From the NCBI GenBank assembly GCA_004321745.1, contig SGYO01000013.1:1-50233 (forward strand): a DNA stretch of 50,233 nt, in the 5' to 3' direction. Position 1 is the first letter of the stretch, and every line of letters begins with the position of its first letter. The notes below the pieces were generated by a model that saw nothing but the letters and a program-made list of their open reading frames with translations, was not told where the DNA came from and ran no database searches. This document shows, piece after piece, positions 43,401-50,233 of this stretch. Origin of the DNA: a bacterium (lineage in GTDB: Bacteria; Fidelibacterota; Marinisomatia; Marinisomatales; UBA1611). The position numbers and the translations under genes were made by a program.

Positions 43401-46206
43401 TTTAACTAAAAAAAGAGAATTAGATAAATTTGAAAGAAAGATAAACCAATGTAAGGTATCAAAAGAAAAAATATCTTCTCGGCAAATCACTTTTAATCAG
43501 CAATTAAATGTAGAATTATCCTTGTGTAAGGATGTTGAAGTAAAACTAAAGGATAAAATACTTGAGGCTGCTTCTGAAGTAAAAGCATTAGAGGATAAAA
43601 TAAGTTTTAAGTCTGGTAGTACATATGCAACTTTCATGAAGCAAACTATAGATATAGATGAAAGCCAAGCCAGCGTTTTAGTTAGTGATTCCATTTTAAA
43701 TCATCAAAATTCTATTTCTCTCATTAAGAAAGATTTACGCTTTGAAAAACAAGAATTATCAAAAAAAATATCGATTCATAAAAAAGATATAAAAAAAATA
43801 AGATCAAAAATATCTTTGGCGAAAAAAGATATATTTACATTAAACAAAAAAATTAGTGCTACCGAAAAAAGTCAAAGAAAGTTTAATCTGCCATTGAGTA
43901 AACTCATTCAATCAAAGGAATTACTGGACAAGGAGAAAGACCTTGCTGAGAAATCTTTCATTAGCCTGCAGGTAAAGGAACAAGAAAATTTAGATGCTTT
44001 AGTTCAAAAAAGAACTGCCTTGGAGGACGAGTATAATAAGAATGCTAAAAAATTAGATAAAATCTACAAAGCAAAATTGAACGAGTTGAAAAATAGAATT
44101 AAAAACCAAGAAGATTTAAGATTAATGAAAATAAACCAGAACTCTAGAAATTTGAAAAAGGTTCTTGAAAAAACAGATCAAAGAATGAATAGAATTGATC
44201 AACTTATTGCAACCGGTGAGGAAGTAATAAAAGAATCTTATTTAGCTATTGAGGAAATAACTAAAAAAAGGAATCAATTGGGTTCTACAATTAAAGTTTA
44301 TGATAAAAAGATATTCATGCTTGATAACAAGTTAGAAAAGACAAAATATGGATTAAAGATGAAAAAAAAATCCAATATCAAAAAGTTAGATAAGCTGAAA
44401 AATCAAATCGAAGATTCTGAAACAAATAAACTAAATCTTGGCAAAGATAAAAATGTAATAAAGCTAGAATTAAAATCTTTTGATAATAAGTCTATAAACT
44501 TAGGGAGAGACTATTCTCAAGTGGAATATGATATAAGTCAAAATAAGAAAATGGTCGAAGATTTAAATCAAAGAAAAATCAAATTGAATAAAGATAAAAG
44601 TATAAATGATAATTATACAGAGCATTCAGAAAAAGAACTATTTGATAGCTTAAACAATTTAGAAAAAAGGTTTGAAAATTCAAGAGAGGATTACTCTAGT
44701 TTAATAAGTGAGCTTAATACTCTTGATAAAAATAAAGCTGCATTAGAAAAAGACGCAAAAATGAGCAGGTTAATATTATCAAAAACAGAAAAAGAAATTT
44801 TAGAAAAACTTTCTGATTTTGATTTATTTAGTAAAAAATTACAATCTGCAAGAAATAGTCATACTCAAAATTTTTCATTAACCCAAAAAATGTTGAAATC
44901 GCTGCAGAAAGAGTATGAATTACTCTTTTCTAGTTCAAGAATAATAAAAGAAAATAAAAAACTAGTTTTATCTTACACAGACACATTAATTAATGATAAA
45001 AATAAAACTTCTGAACTATATAATATTCGTTATAAAGAAGGTGAGAGCAGAGCGGAAACATTAAAAAAAATGAATGAAAACTTTCATATCCTAGAAAGAG
45101 AGTCTGAGCAAAAAAATAAACAACTTCACATTAAAAAAGATGTAAACGAAAATGAATTGCAAAATATATTGAAAGAATTAGATGACAATGATAACAAGAT
45201 TTTTGAACTAAAAACTTTAAAGAAATCAGAAACTCATCAATTGAAAATTTATAAAGATCGAAAAAGTAGTCTAGTTAAAAAAATTGATACTTTAAATCGT
45301 CAGCATAAAAAAGATGTTCCTGTTATAGATGACCTTTTATCAAAAAAAGAAAAAACATTATCAAATTTAGATTCAAATCTTAAAAGGTGTTCTAATCGTA
45401 TTGACACCTTAGAGAGATCATTGCTACCAAGAAAAAAAGAACTAGAAATGATTGAAGACCGTAATAAAAATGACTTTTTAGATCTAGAGGACCTTAAAAT
45501 TGAAAAAAAGAATGTTGATTCAAAAATTAATAATAGTATTGGGGCAATACGGAAAATAAAAAAGACCATTAAGCATGATACAAAAAAAATTAATTCTGAA
45601 AAAACTAAGAATGAAAATTCTATTCAGAACTTAAAATTAAATCTAGAGCAAAATAACAAATCGGCAGAAACTTTAAGGAAAGATTTAGAAAATAGCATTC
45701 AAATTAAAGATAGTTTAACTAATGAGTTAAAGAGTCAAATTAAAGAAAAAGATAAAATTAAAGCTAAAATAGGTACTGTGAAAAATCGTTTAGATTCTAG
45801 CAAGGATCTTAAAAAATTAATGATGGAGCATAAATCCTTGGAAGAAGAAGTGAAAAATATGAACCTAAAATTAAATCAGTTTCATGAAAATTTTTCAGCT
45901 CTTAGTGTTGGTCTAAATGGACTAAAGCAAATTTATCAAGAAAACATCGCTCCAATTGAGAAGAATATTTTGGACAAAGAATATGAAGTCTTGAAAGATA
46001 TTGATGGGATGAAAGAAAATGAAAAAGTGATTAAGGATTATACTTTAAGGATTAAACAAGCACCATCAAAACTTAAGAGCTTAGATATTCAATACAAGGA
46101 TCAAAATAGAACGAAATTCAAATTGGAACTTAAACTAAAAGAATCTATAAGAAGTTTAGAGATGTTAAAAAAACGTTCTGCAATGTTTGATTCTTCAATG
46201 ATGTAA
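40453..46206 (+). CDS. Giant coiled-coil protein with N-terminal winged-helix DNA-binding domain
   Basis: The protein has 1917 residues. Residues 15-85 read as an ArsR/TrmB-type winged helix: [23 protein letters not shown], then the recognition-helix-like [20 protein letters not shown] and a wing ending QKKYRLAEI. From about 150 to 1890 the sequence is nearly continuous Lys/Glu/Ile/Leu/Ser/Asn heptad coiled coil, broken by a few Pro or Gly points (near [34 protein letters not shown]). There is no signal peptide or transmembrane helix. No Walker A (GxxxxGK[ST]) or ABC signature (LSGG) is present, so it is not SMC, MukB or Rad50. A role in chromosome organisation, or tethering of DNA to a distant partner, is inference. 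RNase HI starts ten bases downstream. Confidence 0.85.
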   Translation: MDFENLISNLIDQKVIKAISKPIPKKIISCIGGDSFTASEIADKISFPKEKIYYHIKKLVAFKILTVSETNEIKGIIQKKYRLAEISSSFKKDRLYDDIHENDLYINEELKTKIVEKETASKFEYVKAIANKMMGNSSASEIVIQKYQINSKIKKLSSVIFNTRNDINAVKEKIESIITQISLYNDSDQLYANQKRLIQENEQFSKRIDTYKKDIALSNDKISIIKKNYNDEKIKQSITIKELLTKIEETEKELLIQSNKKDQIESYIKNIYDGDSILKNYEKFNFKNDLSVLNIKKKDLKEDITNKKIQITLRDEKITQIQKAIELIAAQTVSYDNDLNNLLHQTKLFGSSVDKVLNNNELLEKNLENELLDLNNRKKEVDDKLIFLNENIRSNQKQISTISKSIKPDHAELKGLRAKQEKLLKKQSIISSDIDSISQNKKQLVNAHKDKIDECFDLLKEIEIVIKKNETSKLSEQLKTLAQNKKSLNFKKDLLKKSISSLQEELYQDQSFVENSKTLFQKEYKKELSKYDSIKGKIKKSEDTVLVITSEIEVLKSLIDFHKAVLESLRLFESDTFKINFDSKAIEKNNEDRSLEIILDSYTKTFNWSAAQLKKASSNFHENKFIKNLDDNDILKESKIVIDISSSLLSIPQKLEELNLKLIETRKSSISYLKEQNIFQSCKEEIKTLNKEKSDLKKNERQLVYQIRSCEKSIKVLNKEKLKNEELLENIQTSISKLKEKSKLLKNNKIDYDFKHVDEIKNIDKTIINVEAANEVLIESLKELDIINQKREKKLKIFEKLIHSIEKESDKIDSVNHKIKLIEFEDKNISEQKSAAIQKIRLDIDNYESSIIKKKSWISSSRFEENQILGEIRLWKKELNRLNAEKKLINNEIEKSQQVTIQKEEEATSRRDHVINKIRNEMDKEYDQEIIKQSKLKKIYLDNRSKILDEENKIITVIKIKEKNLLDLHKKISRVIEKIQKFNLTKKRELDKFERKINQCKVSKEKISSRQITFNQQLNVELSLCKDVEVKLKDKILEAASEVKALEDKISFKSGSTYATFMKQTIDIDESQASVLVSDSILNHQNSISLIKKDLRFEKQELSKKISIHKKDIKKIRSKISLAKKDIFTLNKKISATEKSQRKFNLPLSKLIQSKELLDKEKDLAEKSFISLQVKEQENLDALVQKRTALEDEYNKNAKKLDKIYKAKLNELKNRIKNQEDLRLMKINQNSRNLKKVLEKTDQRMNRIDQLIATGEEVIKESYLAIEEITKKRNQLGSTIKVYDKKIFMLDNKLEKTKYGLKMKKKSNIKKLDKLKNQIEDSETNKLNLGKDKNVIKLELKSFDNKSINLGRDYSQVEYDISQNKKMVEDLNQRKIKLNKDKSINDNYTEHSEKELFDSLNNLEKRFENSREDYSSLISELNTLDKNKAALEKDAKMSRLILSKTEKEILEKLSDFDLFSKKLQSARNSHTQNFSLTQKMLKSLQKEYELLFSSSRIIKENKKLVLSYTDTLINDKNKTSELYNIRYKEGESRAETLKKMNENFHILERESEQKNKQLHIKKDVNENELQNILKELDDNDNKIFELKTLKKSETHQLKIYKDRKSSLVKKIDTLNRQHKKDVPVIDDLLSKKEKTLSNLDSNLKRCSNRIDTLERSLLPRKKELEMIEDRNKNDFLDLEDLKIEKKNVDSKINNSIGAIRKIKKTIKHDTKKINSEKTKNENSIQNLKLNLEQNNKSAETLRKDLENSIQIKDSLTNELKSQIKEKDKIKAKIGTVKNRLDSSKDLKKLMMEHKSLEEEVKNMNLKLNQFHENFSALSVGLNGLKQIYQENIAPIEKNILDKEYEVLKDIDGMKENEKVIKDYTLRIKQAPSKLKSLDIQYKDQNRTKFKLELKLKESIRSLEMLKKRSAMFDSSMM

Positions 46207-46216
46207 ATATAGTTTA

Positions 46217-46654
46217 ATGACGAACAAAGTAGAAATATTCACTGATGGCGCTTGTAAAGGTAACCCAGGACCAGGAGGTTGGGGCGCTATACTAAGGTAT
46301 GGTACAACTGAGAAAGAAATTTATGGTGCTAGTAAGAATACAACTAATAATATCATGGAGTTAACTGCTGTTATAGAATCTTTAAAAAATTTAAAAAAGC
46401 CTTGTGAATTAATTATTACCACTGATTCAAAATATGTAAAAAATGGAATAACTGAATGGATTCATAATTGGAAAAAAAATGGATGGAGGACTGCTGCAAA
46501 AAAAGAAGTAAAAAATAAAGAGCTATGGATTGAACTAGACTCTCTCATTCAAATTCATTCAATTAGTTGGGATTGGGTAAAAGGTCACTCAGGACATCCT
46601 GAGAATGAGCGAGCTGATTTGCTAGCAAACGTAGCAATAGAAAAATTAAAATAA
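46217..46654 (+). CDS. rnhA: Ribonuclease HI
   Basis: This 145-residue enzyme matches the usual bacterial length. All catalytic residues fall at the same numbers as in E. coli: Asp10 ([14 protein letters not shown]), Glu48 (NNIMELTA), Asp70 (TTDSKYV), His124 (KGHSGH) and Asp134 (NERADLLA). It degrades the RNA strand of RNA-DNA hybrids (R-loops, Okazaki primers) in the cytoplasm, using Mg2+. The basic handle region ([18 protein letters not shown]) is present. It lies ten bases after the giant coiled-coil gene and has no evident Shine-Dalgarno site, so it is probably cotranscribed with it. Confidence 0.97.
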   Translation: MTNKVEIFTDGACKGNPGPGGWGAILRYGTTEKEIYGASKNTTNNIMELTAVIESLKNLKKPCELIITTDSKYVKNGITEWIHNWKKNGWRTAAKKEVKNKELWIELDSLIQIHSISWDWVKGHSGHPENERADLLANVAIEKLK

Positions 46655-46679
46655 AGATAAATCTTTCTTTCAGATTAGC

Positions 46680-47711
46680 TTGCAATTAAGAAATTTATCT
46701 AACGTTTCCAATATTGACCTAAGGTCAGAAAATGAATTCAAAAAAGGTTCTATTCCTCGAAGTGTAAATATACCAATTTTAAATAACGATCAATTCAAAA
46801 AGGTAGGGATTGAGTATAAAAAAAATGGAAGTGATGCTGCTGTAGCTTTAGGCCATTCATTGGTTAAAGGATCATTAAAGGAAGAGTTGATTTACTATTG
46901 GACTGAGCATTTGAAAAAAAATCCAGAATGTTTACTGTATTGTTTTCGTGGGGGTATGAGGTCTGAAATAGCAGTTAAGTGGCTAAATGGGTGTGGTGTA
47001 AAAGTAAACAGATTAAAGGGAGGATATAAAAATTTTAGAAATTGGGTGATTTCGCAACATTTAGATATAGAAAATTATATTAAAGATTGGATAATAATTG
47101 GTGGATTGACAGGTTCAGGGAAAACAAATTTTTTGCGTTCTTTTAAAGAGTCAATAGATCTAGAGCAAATTGCTAATCATAGAGGATCTGCTTTTGGTGT
47201 TAGGGATAGTGGACAGCCTACTCAATCAAATTTTGAGAATATTTTAACTCTAGATTATTTGAATCACAAATATGAGAAATTGATTCTTGAAGATGAAAGT
47301 AGAACAATAGGTAGAACTGGCTTACCTGGGTTTTGGTATCAAAAAATGCAAAGTTCAAAGCTTGTAATTTTGGAGGTTGATGATGATAAAAGAGCTGAAA
47401 ACATATATTATGAATATGTATATGATGAAATAAATAATGGGACTAGCGAAGATAATCTATTAGAAAAATATTTAGGTTCATTGAATAATATCAAAAGAAG
47501 ATTAGGGAATGTAGTTTATGATAATATTAAAGATTTAATGAAGAGTGCATTTCATCAAAATGAAAAAGAAATTCATAAGGAATGGATCTTGAGATTACTA
47601 ACTAGTTATTATGATAAAATGTATAGTTATAAACTAGATATGCGAAAAGATTTCGTTGTTCATAAAGGCGAGATAGAGTCATGCAGAGATTATATTAATG
47701 CTATGCTCTAG
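46680..47711 (+). CDS. selU: tRNA 2-selenouridine synthase
   Basis: The protein has 343 residues starting at TTG. No ATG occurs in frame before the conserved part. The N-terminal rhodanese domain holds the active cysteine in YCFRGGMRS (Cys88). The P-loop domain has GLTGSGKT at 142-149 and the family-specific ANHRGSAFG. The enzyme (also called MnmH) replaces sulfur with selenium, via a geranylated intermediate, at the wobble 2-thiouridine of Lys, Glu and Gln tRNAs, using selenophosphate made by SelD. No selD is in this window. The 3' end overlaps that of the convergent SulP gene by 11 bases. It is a few bases downstream of rnhA and likely in the same transcript. Confidence 0.93.
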   Translation: MQLRNLSNVSNIDLRSENEFKKGSIPRSVNIPILNNDQFKKVGIEYKKNGSDAAVALGHSLVKGSLKEELIYYWTEHLKKNPECLLYCFRGGMRSEIAVKWLNGCGVKVNRLKGGYKNFRNWVISQHLDIENYIKDWIIIGGLTGSGKTNFLRSFKESIDLEQIANHRGSAFGVRDSGQPTQSNFENILTLDYLNHKYEKLILEDESRTIGRTGLPGFWYQKMQSSKLVILEVDDDKRAENIYYEYVYDEINNGTSEDNLLEKYLGSLNNIKRRLGNVVYDNIKDLMKSAFHQNEKEIHKEWILRLLTSYYDKMYSYKLDMRKDFVVHKGEIESCRDYINAML

Positions 47712-49407
47712 GGTCATTATTAATTTTATGAAAAAGTTCAAATGGCGTTTCACCAATATTTTCTGAACCTATATTTTCAACAAATTTTAAAACGATAAGG
47801 TTATTTCTAATTTCCTCATTTGCGTTTGTTATGGCAACATTTCTATTTTGGCTTTGAGATAATTTAATTAAGTCTTCTAAACCAAATATTCCTGATAAGT
47901 CAATATTCGGGACCTCTTTCATATCAATTATTACGGGGCTGTCATTTGGTATCTGGTTGAAGGATTTGATTAGTTTTTCAACAGATCCAAAAAATAATGA
48001 TCCCTTTGGATTAAGAATTTTGACATTTCTATGATTCTTTTCATTCGTGTCTAAATCCTTAGCGTAATCTGAATCAGAAAAATCAACGAAAGCATAAATA
48101 TTTTTTTCTTTAAAAATATTTTTTAAATCTTTTATAGAGCTGAATACGGCAAAGATAACTCCTAATGTTATTGCTACCATTAAGTCTTCATAAACCGTGA
48201 TAAATAAAACCATACAAAATATAATTAAATCTTTTATTGGTAGTTTATTTATTACTGGTATTATACGATAATCTAATATTTCTATTCCAACTTTGAATAA
48301 AATTGCTGCTAAGCATGCAGTTGGTATCCTTGCCACTAAAGATCCAAGACCTAATAATACCGCCAACAATGTGAGGCCATGAACTATTGAAGCAAGAGGA
48401 GTCTTCCCTCCGAATTTAATATTTGCCACTGTGCGCATGGTGGCGGTAGCTGTAGTGACACCTCCAAATAAGCCAGCTGCTATATTAGCCATTCCTTGAC
48501 CAAATGTTTCTCTATCACTGCTATGTCTTTTCCCAGTAATGTTATCAGCAACTTTACAACTTAATAAACTATCTAGAATTGCTAGTGCAGCTAAAGCAAT
48601 CGCAGGGCTAATAAATGAAATAGTACGGCTTAAGTCTGGTAAATATATTGAAAATATTTGATTAGCATCAGTATTGCCCATTTTATCTCCGATATAAGGA
48701 ATATCGAGATTAAAAATTTGAGCAATGTAGGTACCAACGACTAACGCGGTAAGTGGAGCAGGAACTTTATTTAATATTGAATACTTCTTTCCTAAAAAAG
48801 GCCACAAGAACAGTATAGCAAGCGAGGGTAATGAAACGTATAATGCTTCTATATTAGCATTTTCTATAGTATCAGATAAATTTATAATTACATCATGAAT
48901 GTTTTTTTTGACCTCAAGGCCAACAAAAGCATTTAGTTGAGTTAGTATGACTATTACTCCTATACCGCACATAAATCCTGCCACGACAGGATAAGGGGTG
49001 TAATGGATAAAATGAGATATTCTGACAAATGAAATGATAACTAAAATTACTCCGCTAATAAATATTATTGAAAAAGCTGCAACTAAATCTGGATCATTTG
49101 TTCTACCAATAACGAAAAAACTCATATATGCGGCTATTTGTGCAGCTTTCGGAGCAGTGGGGCCGCTTACCCCAACAAGACAACCCCCAAAAAATCCACC
49201 TACGATACCACCAGCTATAGCCCCCCATACACCTGCGATTGGACCAAGTTGTGAAATTTCACCAAATGCAAGGGCAAGTGGAAGTGCAATTATCCCAACG
49301 GTAATACCGGCAATAATATCTCCCTTAATATTTTTTGAAAAAGAAGTAATATTAGTCCGTGGACTAATTTCATTTAAAACTGCTTTTATATATGAAATAG
49401 CACTCAT
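47701..49407 (-). CDS. SulP family anion transporter with STAS domain
   Basis: The protein has 568 residues. The membrane part (about 30-430, some twelve to fourteen helices) begins KGDIIAGITVGIIALPLALAF, the canonical SulP signature. VGVSGPTAPKAAQIAAYM forms the substrate-site helix region. A STAS domain fills about 455-560 (PVIIDMKEVPNIDLSGIFGLEDLI). The family carries sulfate, bicarbonate or other small anions, often coupled to Na+ or H+. The length and sequence style are compatible with bicarbonate (BicA-like) as well as sulfate transport, and I cannot choose. Its tail overlaps the selU tail by 11 bases. The 174-base divergent gap upstream should contain its promoter. Confidence 0.93.
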   Translation of the reverse strand: MSAISYIKAVLNEISPRTNITSFSKNIKGDIIAGITVGIIALPLALAFGEISQLGPIAGVWGAIAGGIVGGFFGGCLVGVSGPTAPKAAQIAAYMSFFVIGRTNDPDLVAAFSIIFISGVILVIISFVRISHFIHYTPYPVVAGFMCGIGVIVILTQLNAFVGLEVKKNIHDVIINLSDTIENANIEALYVSLPSLAILFLWPFLGKKYSILNKVPAPLTALVVGTYIAQIFNLDIPYIGDKMGNTDANQIFSIYLPDLSRTISFISPAIALAALAILDSLLSCKVADNITGKRHSSDRETFGQGMANIAAGLFGGVTTATATMRTVANIKFGGKTPLASIVHGLTLLAVLLGLGSLVARIPTACLAAILFKVGIEILDYRIIPVINKLPIKDLIIFCMVLFITVYEDLMVAITLGVIFAVFSSIKDLKNIFKEKNIYAFVDFSDSDYAKDLDTNEKNHRNVKILNPKGSLFFGSVEKLIKSFNQIPNDSPVIIDMKEVPNIDLSGIFGLEDLIKLSQSQNRNVAITNANEEIRNNLIVLKFVENIGSENIGETPFELFHKINNDPRA

Positions 49408-49581
49408 GTGAAGGTGTTTAAGTTCTAACTTAACTCGGTTTAATTCAAGACACGAATCTATGGATACATCGAATACTCATTTATACAGTTTTATATTATA
49501 TTATTCACCATTATACTACATTTCACTAAGTTTCTATAAGAAAATAAATAGCACAATATTATGTTTACCAACAAATAACTA
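49408..49581. promoter_or_regulatory. 174-bp divergent intergenic region (sulP-type gene / thuA-type gene)
   Basis: The gap is A+T-rich and lies between two divergent start codons, so it must hold both promoters. I see no stem-loop, riboswitch-like conserved structure or TTGTAAA motif. A TATA-rich stretch at 49483-49503 could contain a -10 element. Confidence 0.4.
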
Positions 49582-50233
49582 ATGAAAGTAATAAGCAAAT
49601 ATTTTTTTATTTTAAATGTTTTTTATTTTTTTTCATGTGGTGAAATGAAGAATGAAGAACAGCTAAATGTTCTTTTTTTAAGTGCTGGAAGTGGCGAGCC
49701 GAATAGCAGCCATAATGGTAAAATTAATCATCACAAACTGAGACCAAAGTTTTTACGTAATAATATGAATATTACTTATAGTTCAAATTTAAATTCATTA
49801 AGTGTAAATATATTATCAAAATATGACGCAATTATAATGTATTTAGGCGCTCCAAATGAAAAGCCAGAAAGAATTTCAGCATTAATTAATTATGTAGAGG
49901 CTGGCGGGGGTTTAGTCGCCTTACATAATACTAGTGCTGCTTTTGGTGGGGATAAAGATTTTGTAAATCTTATAGGGGGTGAGTTCGATAGGCATGGAAG
50001 CGGAAGATTTAAAGCAAGAATAATTAATGGCAAGGAAAACCACCCAGCGCTTAAAGGAGTTGCTGAATTTGAAGTTTGGGATGAAACTTATATTCATAAG
50101 AATTTAAACGAGGATAGAATAGACTTAATGGTGCGAGATGAAAATGGGAGGCGAGAACCTTGGGTTTGGGTAAGAAACCAGGGTAAAGGAAGAGTTTTTT
50201 ATTCTGCGTATGGGCATGATGGTCGTGTATGGG
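49582..50233 (+). CDS. ThuA-domain lipoprotein (3' truncated by window edge)
   Basis: The frame is open from the ATG at 49582 to the right edge (217 codons seen). The leader MKVISKYFFILNVFYFFSC has a plausible lipobox at FFSC (Cys19). The body is a ThuA-like (class I glutamine amidotransferase-like) domain: KYDAIIMYLGAPNE, YVEAGGGLVALHNTSAAFGGDKDF and PWVWVRNQGKGRVFYSAYGHDGRVW. These match the trehalose-utilisation/ThuA family, including the GGGLVALH loop and the terminal GRVFY..YGHD strand. ThuA-family proteins bind or convert sugars, and the exact reaction is unsettled. The lipoprotein form suggests action on the cell surface or in the periplasm. Confidence 0.85.
   Translation, partial: MKVISKYFFILNVFYFFSCGEMKNEEQLNVLFLSAGSGEPNSSHNGKINHHKLRPKFLRNNMNITYSSNLNSLSVNILSKYDAIIMYLGAPNEKPERISALINYVEAGGGLVALHNTSAAFGGDKDFVNLIGGEFDRHGSGRFKARIINGKENHPALKGVAEFEVWDETYIHKNLNEDRIDLMVRDENGRREPWVWVRNQGKGRVFYSAYGHDGRVW

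Noticed and set aside
40453-46206. SMC/MukB/Rad50-type ATPase
   Set aside because: No Walker A, Walker B/ABC signature or hinge domain is visible anywhere in the 1917 residues. Only the coiled coil is shared.

Overview
The window is A+T-rich DNA, packed with genes on both strands, with no rRNA, tRNA, CRISPR array or insertion sequence that I can recognise. Several genes encode secreted proteins that end in a 'NYPNPFNP' type-A sorting domain of the type IX secretion system (T9SS). Others carry dockerin-like calcium repeats, and few genes have a clear Shine-Dalgarno sequence. Together these point to the Fibrobacteres-Chlorobi-Bacteroidota superphylum. A marine Marinimicrobia (SAR406)-like lineage is my best guess, but it is inferred from protein style and not from a marker gene.

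Layout. 1-2438: 3' part of a T9SS-exported Ig-like protein. 2502-3893: MATE efflux pump. 11889 back to 3899: a tightly packed seven-gene minus-strand operon (GH3 hexosaminidase, ROK-like sugar kinase, SpoIID-family lytic enzyme, sodium:solute symporter, NagX/HGSNAT-like acetyltransferase, PqqB-like metallo-hydrolase, short-chain dehydrogenase). It is divergent from a lipoprotein that fuses a GH3 hexosaminidase to a beta-lactamase-type serine hydrolase (11924-14872). I read this as a peptidoglycan amino-sugar salvage locus. 14869-16989: a small secreted protein and a sterol-desaturase/AGMO-like membrane oxidase. 17075-21575: an ABC ATPase and a permease fused to an M1 peptidase domain. 21689-25000: an unknown 143-residue protein, a secreted agmatine/peptidyl-arginine deiminase-like enzyme with a dockerin, and a saccharopine-dehydrogenase-like reductase. 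24999-28013: a lipoprotein made almost entirely of 24-residue MORN-type repeats. 28042-31027: Ppx/GppA phosphatase and a DCC-lipase maturation factor fusion. 31070-40167: four consecutive genes for exported proteins (PKD/NHL protein, a 1452-residue tail-fibre/YadA-head-like fibre, a T9SS cargo protein, a LamG protein). 40453-46206: a 1917-residue protein with an N-terminal winged helix and a very long coiled coil. It is preceded by a cluster of TTGTAAA/TTTACAA half-sites. 46217-49407: RNase HI, tRNA 2-selenouridine synthase and a SulP transporter. 49582 to the right edge: 5' part of a ThuA-domain lipoprotein.

The strongest candidates for something undescribed are the winged-helix/giant coiled-coil protein with its possible autoregulatory operator, the hierarchical MORN protein, the fibre gene with an internal G+C-rich patch and a near-identical 74-bp repeat, and the salvage operon with its apparently cytoplasmic SpoIID enzyme. 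No stretch longer than 300 bases lacks a gene. The longest gaps are 40168-40452 and 49408-49581.
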